A model generated the notes under the pieces. The model ran no database searches. It was not told the origin of the DNA and worked only from the letters and a program-made list of their open reading frames with translations. DNA of 64,000 nt from a virus: the IMG/VR virus record IMGVR_UViG_3300003267_000132, positions 1 to 64,000 of that record. One strand, written 5' to 3'. The number at the start of each line of letters is the position of its first letter. Within the stretch, counting starts at the first letter, position 1. The translations under genes and the position numbers were made by a program. Positions 1 through 8,800 of the stretch are shown piece after piece.

Positions 1-947
1 TAGTCGTCGTGGTTGCAGTCGAAGCGGGCGTCGTGACCGGAGTCGCCGCACACAACTTGCATCTGCACCCCGGACGCGTCGGAGTAGCACATGCGGTCGT
101 ACTCGTCGACGCAGTGGTAGTGCCCGGACGAGTGTGGCGCGGAAAGTTGGACGGCCCCGAGGGTGTGCATCAGTTCGTGGGCTTCGACGGGGCCACCCCA
201 ACACTGCGTGTCGACGCGCGCCCACGACGGCCCCGCGTTGTTGATGTTGGTCGAGGCGTTGCTGTCGTCGCTGAACACGGTGCCGATGCCGCAGTAGACC
301 TTGGCGTCGACCCAGATCAGGTACTTCCGGTCGGTGCGGCTGTATCCCATGCCGCGCAGTTCTTCGATCGTGTTGGAGAACGAGTCATCACCGCTGGCGG
401 TCAGCGTCACGTCATGCACGGTGAGGTTGCAGGCACCAGGGTCGGTGACAAAGCGCAGATGACGACTGCCCCCGGTTTCGGCTGCCGAGAGATTGAAGAC
501 GCCGTCGGCATTGGCGGCTGCGCCACGCAGGTTCGGAATCTGCGCTGCGTAGCGGGACCCGACGTCGGCGGCGTGCGCGTAGATCGCTTCGATCCGATTT
601 CCGGACGTGCCGTCGCCGTAGCAGAACACCTGCCCACCTGCTTGCGCGGCTTCTTCGGCGGTCAGCGGTGGTTGCGCGCCGAGCCGGTCGGGGCCGTGGG
701 TACAGAGGTCCTTGCCATGGACGGTCGCGATCTTGGTGCCACCGGGGCAGGGACCGGGCGGGTTGACGTGTCGGTAGAGGACCGGGCCGACGAACCAGAT
801 GACGAGGACCAGCAGTGCCAGGCAGGTCGCGAACGCCAGAACTCGCTCGATCCAGTAGCGCCTGATGTCGTGCGGTCGCCGCCCGGCGTGTGGTGGGGTG
901 TGCGGACGGAGCCGTTCGACGATCGGCCCGGAAGGCCGCCGCGTCAC
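1..947 (-). CDS. Membrane-anchored zinc metalloprotease (C-terminus cut by window edge)
   Basis: Begins at a GTG about 30 bases after the preceding gene and runs off the left edge, giving at least 315 codons. A short basic cytoplasmic stretch is followed by one hydrophobic segment (about residues 45-62), which suggests a type II membrane anchor with the catalytic part outside. Near residue 275 there is a metzincin-like zinc site AHELMHTLGAVQ followed by SAPHSSGHYHC and DEYDRMCYSD. This combination is seen in secreted actinobacterial metalloproteases. Several Cys residues suggest disulfides. It closes the lysis region, so cleavage of cell-surface or lytic proteins is a reasonable inference. 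The substrate is unknown. Confidence 0.8.
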   Translation of the reverse strand, partial: MTRRPSGPIVERLRPHTPPHAGRRPHDIRRYWIERVLAFATCLALLVLVIWFVGPVLYRHVNPPGPCPGGTKIATVHGKDLCTHGPDRLGAQPPLTAEEAAQAGGQVFCYGDGTSGNRIEAIYAHAADVGSRYAAQIPNLRGAAANADGVFNLSAAETGGSRHLRFVTDPGACNLTVHDVTLTASGDDSFSNTIEELRGMGYSRTDRKYLIWVDAKVYCGIGTVFSDDSNASTNINNAGPSWARVDTQCWGGPVEAHELMHTLGAVQLSAPHSSGHYHCVDEYDRMCYSDASGVQMQVVCGDSGHDARFDCNHDD

Positions 948-977
948 TTCATGGCGGGGCGGGAGTTCGTCGTTCAA

Positions 978-1313
978 CTACGCGCCGTCGGAAGGAATCA
1001 GCGACGGCTTCGCCGACGAATCACCCGAGTCGATGGCCTGCTTGACGTCCACGATGGTCGACGCCAGCGATGAAAACAGCATCCCGACGAGCACGACCGA
1101 TCCGGCATCCAGCGTGTGCATCGGTGCGGACAGGCCGGGCAGGGTGAGGTTGGCAGTCACGGATGCATGCGCCGACAGCGCGGCGAGCGCGATGCCCGCC
1201 CCCCAGGCCGACAACTGCGTGAGAACAGCCGACTTCTGGGTCTTCAGGTTGGTCAACTCCCGGAGGAAGTCGATCACCTGCATCACGAGGGTTGCCAGCA
1301 GAACGGCGCTCAT
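978..1313 (-). CDS. Holin-like membrane protein
   Basis: A 111-aa protein with three hydrophobic stretches: residues 2-16, about 32-46 and 70-85. There is a short polar stretch between the first two and a charged C-terminal tail. A GAAGGGAG Shine-Dalgarno precedes the ATG. Size, topology and position next to the endolysin region fit a phage holin. There is no family-specific motif I can name, so the role is inferred from context. Confidence 0.6.
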   Translation of the reverse strand: MSAVLLATLVMQVIDFLRELTNLKTQKSAVLTQLSAWGAGIALAALSAHASVTANLTLPGLSAPMHTLDAGSVVLVGMLFSSLASTIVDVKQAIDSGDSSAKPSLIPSDGA

Positions 1314-1352
1314 GGCGCGCTCCCTTCGACGGTCACGCCCGGAATGGTACGA

Positions 1353-1865
1353 CTACGGGCACAGGATCGGACGGACCACGCATGGCCGCGGCAGGGTCGT
1401 CGTCGTGGTCGAAGTGCTGGTCGTGGGTGCTGGACGGGTCGTCGTTGTAGAAGTTGGAGATCTTGTAGTCGTCGTCGAAGGGCGGGTCGTCGTGGTGGTG
1501 ACCACCGGGCGGCGACCCAGTTGGACAATCTGCGCGATCAGCGCCCCCTTCTCGGCTTCCAGTCGGGCAAGTTCAGCCCGGTCCGCGGAGCGGTCGTTGC
1601 GCAGTTCGTCGATCTTGGTTTGCAACTTCTCGACCTGGTCTTGGAGCTTGTCGTAGGCCGAGTCCTTGCGCTTCGTTTCCGAGATGGCCGCGTCGCGCTG
1701 GCGTCGCGAGTCGCGCCTGTCGGCATCCAGCGACACGACGGCAATGAATAGGGACGCGCTCAAGAGCGCAATGGCCGCGGTCAGAAGGGTGTTGCGGATC
1801 CGTCGCCACACCTGGTCGGAAGTGCGCCTGCCGTGGGGCCACAGGATGCGGTGGTCGGGGTTCAC
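1353..1865 (-). CDS. Membrane protein with coiled coil and Thr-rich tail (possible spanin-like)
   Basis: A GTG start overlaps the stop of the upstream gene (GTGA), giving 170 aa. A basic N-terminus is followed by one transmembrane helix (about 26-45), a long charged coiled coil (about 50-115), then a low-complexity tail of Thr with Pro, Ser and Arg (121-159), and a short end with two Cys. One membrane anchor plus a coiled coil beside holin genes recalls i-spanins or Rz, but the Thr-rich tail is not typical of them. Thr-rich linkers often cross actinobacterial cell walls and can be glycosylated. Function unproven. Confidence 0.6.
   Translation of the reverse strand: MNPDHRILWPHGRRTSDQVWRRIRNTLLTAAIALLSASLFIAVVSLDADRRDSRRQRDAAISETKRKDSAYDKLQDQVEKLQTKIDELRNDRSADRAELARLEAEKGALIAQIVQLGRRPVVTTTTTRPSTTTTRSPTSTTTTRPAPTTSTSTTTTTLPRPCVVRPILCP
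1389..1505 (-). repeat. Low-complexity Thr-coding repeat
   Basis: The stretch encodes TTTTT, TTTT and TTT runs separated by RPS, RSP and RPA. On the plus strand it appears as repeated gtcgtcgt and gtggtc. Slippage during replication could change its length. Confidence 0.7.
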
Positions 1866-2134
1866 TTGGCCGTCGCCGTCTTGACCGCCCACACCGCCGC
1901 GATTCCCATTCCGATCAGCGTCCCCCCGATGGTGCGGATGACCCACTGGTTGGCCTGCTCCAACCGGGTCACGCGTTCCAGGACCGCCTTGCTCTGTGTC
2001 TCCTGGACGTCGAGACGTCCGGTGATGGTCGCCTTGGCCAGTTCGATGCGCTGTTGGTTCTGGCGGTCGGAAAACTCGATCAGGTCGCGCAGGCCGTCCA
2101 GCTTGGCGTGGATCGCCTCATCGGAGGGCGGCAT
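1862..2134 (-). CDS. XhlA-like small membrane protein (holin-associated)
   Basis: A 90-aa protein with an amphipathic, coiled-coil-like N-terminal two thirds (residues 5-65) and a single C-terminal transmembrane helix (about 66-86: IGGTLIGMGIAAVWAV). This is the architecture of XhlA/DUF2746-type proteins found beside holins and endolysins. The start overlaps the end of the receiver-domain gene by 17 bases, and the stop overlaps the next start by 4. Confidence 0.6.
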   Translation of the reverse strand: MPPSDEAIHAKLDGLRDLIEFSDRQNQQRIELAKATITGRLDVQETQSKAVLERVTRLEQANQWVIRTIGGTLIGMGIAAVWAVKTATAK

Positions 2135-2453
2135 GCAACTCCTCCATCCTGAACGGTTTGAGCAGGACGGTATCAGCAGCGAGCACCGGGATCGCCGGTC
2201 CGTTGTCGCGTGCCGCGGTCATGGCGACACGCCGGATGTGCGGGTGATGTTCGGCCAGGTAATCGAGAACTGCTTGACCCGACAGGTCCGCGCCCAGCCG
2301 TAGATCGACCAGGGCGACGTCGACGCCGTCATAGAGATCCGACCCGATCAAGCGACGGAAGTCGTGGGTGACCGAGATGACGTCGTGATCAGCCAGCAGC
2401 TCCACCAGGTAGCGGCACGTCATCTCGTCGTCGTCGACCACGAGAATCTTCAT
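2118..2453 (-). CDS. Stand-alone response regulator receiver (REC) domain
   Basis: A 111-aa single receiver domain. It shows the acidic cluster D7-D9 (LVVDDDE), the predicted phospho-acceptor D50 (VALVDLRLG), the switch residue T79 (VAMTA) and the conserved K99 followed by P (LLKPF). All active-site positions for Mg2+ binding and Asp phosphorylation are present, so it looks functional. There is no output domain. The gene overlaps the upstream EAL gene by 4 bases (ATGA), so the two are probably made together. Phosphorylation by a host histidine kinase, perhaps controlling the EAL partner, is an inference. No kinase is seen in the window. Confidence 0.85.
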   Translation of the reverse strand: MKILVVDDDEMTCRYLVELLADHDVISVTHDFRRLIGSDLYDGVDVALVDLRLGADLSGQAVLDYLAEHHPHIRRVAMTAARDNGPAIPVLAADTVLLKPFRMEELHAALR

Positions 2454-3127
2454 CCCAGTACCTCGGCGGCCGGACGGGGTTCAGCGTAGAGGTACCCCTG
2501 GGCGTAGCGGATTCCCACTTCGGCGAGCCAATCCGCTTGGCGCTGCGTCTCAACCCCTTCCGCCGCGACGATGCAACGCAGCTCCAGGCCGATCCCCGCC
2601 ATCGCCCGCGTGATCGCCCGGTTGCCGGGGAAGCGGTCGAGGCCTTCGACGATGGACTGGTCGATCTTGATGATGTCCGGGTTGACCTGAATAATCGACT
2701 GCGACGACGCGTAGGCCCGACCCACATCGTCGAGGGCGACGCGCACGGCCTTGGCGTGCAGTTGCCAGATCGTGCGGTACGCGAGCAGCGGGTCGATCAG
2801 GGTCCGTTCCGACACCTCGACGACGAGTCGGGCAGCATCCGCAGATGTCAGCCGCGCCAGGTGCGACAGCACGTCGCCACGGTGCAGCGCCTCGACGGTC
2901 GCGTTCACCGCCAGATAGAGCGGTTGCGGAACTTCCGGGAGCAGGTCGACAGCCAGGTCGAAGCAGGCCATGTCGAGGTCGATGAGCGTGCCGTCGGTGG
3001 CCGCAGCCTCGAAGGCCCGCTCGGTCGGCATGTCGGGGAACCGCGCCAACGCCTCGTATCCGATGATGGTCTGCGGGTCAGCGACCGCCACGATCGGTTG
3101 AAGGTAGAGCGCAGCGGGGGCGGTCAC
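2450..3127 (-). CDS. EAL-domain cyclic di-GMP phosphodiesterase
   Basis: A 225-aa protein made of one EAL domain, which hydrolyses c-di-GMP to pGpG. All key positions are recognisable: E25 in GYEALAR, N75 in LAVNAT, E104 and E107 in VVEVSE, D133-D134 in ALDDVG, K154 in IIKID, E190 in AAEGVET and Q210 in AQGYLYAEP. Loop 6 is DDVGRAYAS instead of the usual DDFGTGYSS, a mild divergence. There is no GGDEF, sensor or membrane segment, so it should be cytoplasmic. It sits between the endolysin and a receiver-domain gene. It probably lowers host c-di-GMP late in infection (inference). A c-di-GMP-binding role without hydrolysis is possible. Confidence 0.88.
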   Translation of the reverse strand: MTAPAALYLQPIVAVADPQTIIGYEALARFPDMPTERAFEAAATDGTLIDLDMACFDLAVDLLPEVPQPLYLAVNATVEALHRGDVLSHLARLTSADAARLVVEVSERTLIDPLLAYRTIWQLHAKAVRVALDDVGRAYASSQSIIQVNPDIIKIDQSIVEGLDRFPGNRAITRAMAGIGLELRCIVAAEGVETQRQADWLAEVGIRYAQGYLYAEPRPAAEVLG

Positions 3128-3133
3128 CGCTGC

Positions 3134-3856
3134 TCAGTCGTCAGCGACAGTGACCAGCACGTAGGTCGTCGTGTTCGGTGCGCCTTCCTCGACAACCAGC
3201 GCCAGTCCGCCCTTCTCGTCCATCCACCCGACGTCCGCGATCGGTCCGCCATGCCCGTCGCGTGGAGGCCACGCCGTGCCGTGTGGCGACACCGCCAGCA
3301 CCTTGCCAATCGGAATGTCGGACGGGGTCTGCCCTTCCCCCGGCCACCAACCGCCACCGGTCGGGCCAAGGACAACAGGGATGACGTGGCGTGCCACAGG
3401 ACGACCTCCCAGGTGCAGGTGGGTGACGGTGCGGTTGGGAACGGGTTGCGGAACTGGACGGCGCGGCCATGTCAAGAACACACCCTTGTCGACCGCAGCG
3501 TGAACATGGTCATGGTGACCATCGCGGACGACCTTCGGGTAGACGAACGGCTTGCCCGCCTTGTAGCAGACGGCGGGCTTGCCATCGACCGGGCCTGCGT
3601 AGATCAGTTCGTACAGCTGCGTTTTGACCAGCGACAGCGCCTGGTAGATGTGGGCGTGTTCCAGGGTGTCGCGCCCGCCATGGCGCCCGGCGAAGTCGAC
3701 GGCCAGCCCTTGCCCACCGGTACCCTGCTGGACATGCCGCGACGTGCCCCCAGTCGAAGTCGACATCGAGTGGTTCACCGTCGACGTGACCACGTACGGG
3801 ACGCCGCTGTCGTGCACGTACGCGATCAGCGCCTGGTCCTCGCGGGAAAGCGTCAC
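3134..3856 (-). CDS. Endolysin, M15/VanY-type peptidase
   Basis: A 240-aa protein. The first 130 residues carry the LAS-type zinc peptidase signature: SRH (H41) followed by GLAVDF (D54), and later HHDHVHAAV (H117-x-H119). This suggests a D-Ala-D-Ala carboxypeptidase or L-Ala-D-Glu endopeptidase acting on peptidoglycan cross-bridges. The C-terminal 110 residues have no motif I recognise and may bind the cell wall. There is no signal peptide, so export would rely on the nearby holin candidates. Its start overlaps the stop of the small coiled-coil gene upstream (ATGA). Confidence 0.8.
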   Translation of the reverse strand: MTLSREDQALIAYVHDSGVPYVVTSTVNHSMSTSTGGTSRHVQQGTGGQGLAVDFAGRHGGRDTLEHAHIYQALSLVKTQLYELIYAGPVDGKPAVCYKAGKPFVYPKVVRDGHHDHVHAAVDKGVFLTWPRRPVPQPVPNRTVTHLHLGGRPVARHVIPVVLGPTGGGWWPGEGQTPSDIPIGKVLAVSPHGTAWPPRDGHGGPIADVGWMDEKGGLALVVEEGAPNTTTYVLVTVADD

Positions 3857-4086
3857 TTGCCCACCTTACGGGTTGCTGGCCGTGGCTTCGGGGATGAGGG
3901 TGCATCTGTCGGTGCGGCCACCGCGGGTGGTTCCCCCTGCATGACAAGGGGTGGCTCTTTGGCGTCCTTGAGTTGTCCGAGTTCGGCTCGAAGGTGCTCA
4001 ATCTCGTCGTACAGCTTGGCGTTCTCGGCTTCCAGCATCTCCAGCGTCCGCCCGAGCTTCTGGATGATGTAGAGCAAGCCGTCCAT
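3853..4086 (-). CDS. Small coiled-coil protein
   Basis: A 77-aa protein. Residues 10-42 form a charged heptad-type helix, followed by a Pro/Ala-rich basic tail. It overlaps the upstream tail gene (TGATG) and the downstream endolysin (ATGA), so it is translated with them. Function unknown. An endolysin partner or a tail-tip protein is possible. Confidence 0.6.
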   Translation of the reverse strand: MDGLLYIIQKLGRTLEMLEAENAKLYDEIEHLRAELGQLKDAKEPPLVMQGEPPAVAAPTDAPSSPKPRPATRKVGK

Positions 4087-4781
4087 CAGAACGTCTCCGT
4101 CACCGTCATGGAGGCGTGGTCGTTGTTATCCGTCACCGCCTGCTCGTCAGCGTTCTGCGTGCGCCAGCGGAGCTTGATCGTCTTGCCCGTTCCAGCAGCG
4201 ACGCCGCCGATCTCCCAGTGCTGAGAGAACTGCTTGTGCGACGACGGTTCGTTCGTAAACGCCCGCACCCACGTCTGGTCGGTCCCGTCGAGAGCGACTG
4301 TGAACTCGGTGTATCGGTTGTTGACTACGTTGACGTACCACGACAGGTGCACGTCGACAATCAGCTTCGTCGCCGCGAGCACCTTCACGAAGTTGGTCAC
4401 CTGGACGGGACCGGGATAGTCGGCCCCCGTCGTCGACGTGGTGTTGCCGCTCGTCACCGACGCGACGCCGACGGAGTCGGTGTGGGGCACCATCACAGAG
4501 AACGGGTCGAGCCGCCCGATTACGATCGGGTCGGGACCGGCGAAGTCGATGAAGACGACGTCGCCCGCCACCGGGCTGTAAGACGTCAGGAACTTGACCC
4601 CGGCGATGGTGGCGCCGCCGAGACTGATCGTGACCGAGCCGGTCTGGACCGAAGCGACTGTCGCCTGACGACGGATGCGCAGGTCCGCGCGGTCGGCGGA
4701 CAGGAGGCGGCTGGCGACGTCGATTTCGAGCGCCCGGCGGACCAGGTGGTCGGGGTGGTCGTCACCCCGGTCGAAGGTCAC
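4086..4781 (-). CDS. Minor tail / baseplate spike-type protein
   Basis: 231 aa. The N-terminal half (about residues 40-95) reads as an OB-like phage spike domain: TVASVQTGSVTISLGG, then SPVAGDVVFIDFAGPDPIVIG. The second half is beta-rich and carries aromatic residues, like a jelly-roll receptor- or carbohydrate-binding domain. It follows the hub protein gene with a 4-base overlap, which fits the tail tip. Confidence 0.65.
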   Translation of the reverse strand: MTFDRGDDHPDHLVRRALEIDVASRLLSADRADLRIRRQATVASVQTGSVTISLGGATIAGVKFLTSYSPVAGDVVFIDFAGPDPIVIGRLDPFSVMVPHTDSVGVASVTSGNTTSTTGADYPGPVQVTNFVKVLAATKLIVDVHLSWYVNVVNNRYTEFTVALDGTDQTWVRAFTNEPSSHKQFSQHWEIGGVAAGTGKTIKLRWRTQNADEQAVTDNNDHASMTVTETF

Positions 4782-5893
4782 GTGATCGACCTCTGTCCGC
4801 GCGTGGCGTACACCGCTTCCGCGGCGAGACCGATGTCGATGGTGAACTGTGACAACACGACGTTGCGCGCCAAACCCAGTCGTTCATTCTCGACGTAGAC
4901 GACGTCGGACGCGTCGTGCGCCGGGTGCGGGACGGCAACGAACGCCACGATCTCGGCGGTCCCGGCCTTCTGCAAGAGCAGATTGTTGGCCGCATCCTGT
5001 GCTTGCGCGGTGGTCGTGATCGTCGGTGACGAGAAGAAGAAAGGGCGTCGACCGAAGGTGGCCGGGAACACGGGGGACGTCGAGTCGGTGATCTCGGCGG
5101 TGGCCCGCACCGGCGTCGTCACCCCCGAGCCTTCACCCGTCACGACGACGACATTGATGGCATCGCGCGACGACTGGCGGCTGTCAGCGCGCAGGATGAT
5201 CGACTGGTTATCCGGGCGGTAGAACCAGACCGGACTGTCAAGTGTCGGGTCGGGGATCGGCTGGAGTACGACCGCGCCGTTGACGTCGAAGAAGACTTCC
5301 ATTCCGTTCGACGCGGCAAGCTGTTGGACCGACTGCCAGGGGTCGACCCCTTCGAGGAAGGTGGTCGTACCGGGCACCGTAATCGTGGTGACCGGGAAGT
5401 TGTACGTCAGACCGGCAAAGCGAGAGTTGATGATGTCGTGGATCACCGCGCCGAGTTCTAGCGACGGGGTAGCGGTCGCCACGTTGTACGGCGATTCAAA
5501 GACGGCGCGGGTGATAATCGTCGAGCGGTCGACGGCGTCGATTTCGATCAGCCCGTCCCACCGGGGATTGACGTCTTCGATACGGAAGACACCCATCGGG
5601 ACTCGTTCGACGCCGGTGTCGGACAGATTGAAGCCAACCGCCACGACCAGTTCGTTGCCATAGGGCGCTAGCAGGTCGGTCTGATCGGTGGGGATGAATG
5701 AACCGTCCGAGTCAATGACGGAACATCGCAGGCGGCGGCGGGCGGCGGCGGTGCCATCGACGGTCACCTGGCCACCAGGTGCGATTGGCAGGTCTTCGTA
5801 GATCTTGACCCCGCCGCGATAGACGTCGACGCGCGTCGATACGATGCCGCCTTCAATGAGCTGTTCGTCGAAGTCATCAGACCGCGGGTACAT
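4778..5893 (-). CDS. Tail hub protein (DUF5047-like minor tail protein)
   Basis: 371 aa, soluble and beta-rich. It resembles the DUF5047-type minor tail proteins of actinophages, which occupy the place of the gp27-like baseplate hub. Recognisable parts are RRRLRCSVIDSDGSFIPTD, VPMGVFRIEDV and a later AQDAANNLLLQ segment. It begins at a TGATG junction with the large minor tail gene and ends overlapping the spike gene. Confidence 0.7.
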   Translation of the reverse strand: MYPRSDDFDEQLIEGGIVSTRVDVYRGGVKIYEDLPIAPGGQVTVDGTAAARRRLRCSVIDSDGSFIPTDQTDLLAPYGNELVVAVGFNLSDTGVERVPMGVFRIEDVNPRWDGLIEIDAVDRSTIITRAVFESPYNVATATPSLELGAVIHDIINSRFAGLTYNFPVTTITVPGTTTFLEGVDPWQSVQQLAASNGMEVFFDVNGAVVLQPIPDPTLDSPVWFYRPDNQSIILRADSRQSSRDAINVVVVTGEGSGVTTPVRATAEITDSTSPVFPATFGRRPFFFSSPTITTTAQAQDAANNLLLQKAGTAEIVAFVAVPHPAHDASDVVYVENERLGLARNVVLSQFTIDIGLAAEAVYATRGQRSIT

Positions 5894-8800
5894 CAGGGAC
5901 GGTCGACTTCGATCAGGTCGAAGCTCACAGTGCGATGCTGGCGGTACTGCGTGTCGGCCAGGAAGTTGGTCGACAGCCGCACCGTACGGTGCTCCGGTCC
6001 GAAGCGGACGTAATACTGCTCCTGCGGGGAGGGGTCTTCGAAGTTGCGGTCGCCATAGCAGGTCTTGAACAACATGACTTCTTGCGCGGCGCGCAAGGTC
6101 TTGAAGCTCTCCCAGTCGTCGTCCTCATCGAAGTACACGGTGATGTGGAACCGCTGGCCATGCACCGTGTCGACGTTGACGACCGGGTTGCGCCGCCCGA
6201 TTGGCTGGAACTCCGACTGCGACTCGGTCGACACCGATTCGACCTGGGTGCCGGTGACACATAGACGCGACACCAGTTCCGGGTGCTCGACCGAGCGCAG
6301 GATCATGTTGCCGTCGGACTCAAGGGTGATGGGACCGGCGATCGTGTACGGCGATGCCAGGTCACCGACCTCAGTCGTTGCGTTCACCGCATCGATGCGG
6401 CTGACCTTGGCGAACATGCGCGCCCGGTACCAGAGTGCCCCGCCGCGCGGCGCTTCGTAGTCGTCGATCACCAGCCGTTCGGTGTGGTCGCCAAGGTCGA
6501 AGTTCCATTCCTCGTCCTCAACTTCATCCCACGTCACCTGGTCGTCTTGGGATCGGTCTAGCGCGAACCATTCATGCAGCTCCCCGGCGGGAACCCACAT
6601 GTCGGACACACCCTCCCAGAAGCCGAACAGATGGAACCGATGTTCCTCTCCCGCCGCTGGCGACAGGACGTTGACGACGACCCGCGCATACGCGGCATCG
6701 GATGGCGCGATCGCCACACAGCACATGAAGCTCCAGCCGCCAGCGATGGACGGCTGAAACGCCGTGCCTGTCGTCGACGCCGTAGATGATGCTGACCCGT
6801 CGGCCTTGAACCAGAAGATGTCGAAGCGCATCTGCCGGGTCGTGGTGACCGGCTTCCCCCATCCCATGAACGTGTGGAACCGGTCAGGGGTGACCGGCAG
6901 CGTCGGTGGGGTCTGCATACTCATGTCGGCTGCAGCGACTGCGGTCATGCTCCAGCACGGACCGCTGTCGAACCCCAGGTTCGCCTTTCGCTGCACCGTA
7001 GCGTTCGACTTGTTCGACCATCCGTCCTGGGTCGTCGCGGACGCCTGCGCCTCGCTGAGCAGATTCGGTCCAGCGACAAACCCGCCCGGCTGAAACCCGG
7101 TGTCCGCGCCATTGCGGGTGACCTGCACCGAGTCGATGATGTGGTTCTCATTGGCGACCGACGCCTGCGTCCCGAAGCGCAGCACCATGAATCGCGCGGT
7201 AGCGGGCACCGGCAGCGCCAGCGCGGCCGAGTTGAACGTAGCGCCGGTCCTCGCCCATGCCGTCGTGCTCTCCGTCAGCACTGTCGCCGTAGCCGACGAC
7301 CCGACCGACGCACCAGCCGCAGTCTTGAAGGTGACCGTCAGGGTGCAGGTGCGCGGGTTGCTCAGTGCGCGGAACGCGCAGCGCGCCGCCCAGTCGTCGC
7401 CCGGATTGACGGGTACGACGATCTGTGGCAATGCATCGCTGTCGAAGGTGACCCCACCGGTGCTGGTTGCCTGCACGGTGATTACGTCTTGGCCGTGCTC
7501 GGCGCGCGAGTCGGTGTTCATGGTGAGGTTGGCGACGTTGCTGATCTTGGTGAAGTGCGGGTTTCCCGAGTTATTGAGATCGAGGCCGGGACCTTCCGCG
7601 GAGATACCCTGCGGTGCCAGGTTGCCGTATCCGGTGACGATCGCGATGATCCGTTCGAAGCCCAACCCGAGCGACAAGGTCGGTGCGTTGGGGACATCAA
7701 TGGCGAGCGAGAATGCGTTGTTGTCCCAGGGTGAGTAGCGCCCGCCGCTCCCGGAGTCGCCAACCTTGACGTAGACGACGTAGCTGTTGGCGGGGATCGT
7801 GTCGCTCGTCGCCTGCTGCGCGCTGGACAACACTTCGCCGGAGTCCCACGTCGCGGTGGTCGTATCCGGGTCGAAGCTCGGCAGCGTCGTCGCGAGCAGT
7901 GTGAAGATCTTGACCCGGTACCGTTCCTGGGTGTCGACGTCCGGGTCGTAGAACGTCCACCGGACCGACACCTGACCGCTTGTGTGAAGGACCTGCCCTT
8001 CCGTTGGCGCGGTGATCCAGTTAATCGTGCCGGTCGTGATAGCAACACCGGTCGCCGTCGCACTTGCGTTGGCCGACATCGTGGGCTGCTGCACGACGTT
8101 GCCGGTGCTCATGTTGCCGGTGCCGCCGGTGCATCCCGTAAACGTCGTCGCCGTCTTGCCGGTATAGGTGACGACCTGGCGGCCTGCCGACGTGTCGATC
8201 TCGATGCGGCCCGACGCCGCGAACGTCGACGCGTCGGCCACGTTGATCGTCGCGGTAGGGAGCGCGACGCCGTTGCTGCCCGACGCAATCGTCGTCGCTT
8301 TGATCGACGCAATCGTCGTTCCCGCCGGAATGCCAGCCCCGGTGATCGATCGACCGACGTCGGTACCGGACCCCAACGCCGGACGTCGGAACAGGGTCTT
8401 CGGGCTGGTGATAATCGGGGACCCGGAAGTCGTCTGCCCGTCGTCAGTCGTGCGGGTGGAGTTCGGTGCTTCGTTCCACTCGACGATCGCCGCAATCTCA
8501 TAGATGTTCGGGATGGTCCCGCCCACTACTCCGAAGATGCGGACGCGCAGGTTGTCGATGTCGGCTTGGGTCCACGACCCGCTCGGTCCGGTTGTGTGGC
8601 TCGGACCGGTGACTGTGTGGGTGGTCCCGTCCCCAGTGACGGTACTGAAGCTGCCGATGATGCCGTCACCCGTCACGCCGTCGACGAGTCCCATCGCAAG
8701 GACCTGAGACGTCGAGCCGGAGATGCGGACTCGGACCGACACGCTTCGGATCTGTGCTCCGGTCGGAACGGTGAAGGTGCCGAGCGACACCTGGAAGTTC

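Noticed and set aside
9-1073. A 354-codon plus-strand frame at the left edge
   Set aside because: The minus strand shows a zinc metalloprotease with HELMHTLGAVQ, so the plus frame is a shadow.
2537-4072. A 511-codon plus-strand frame opposite the EAL and endolysin genes
   Set aside because: The opposite strand encodes complete EAL and M15-type motifs; this frame has none and is low in hydrophobic periodicity.
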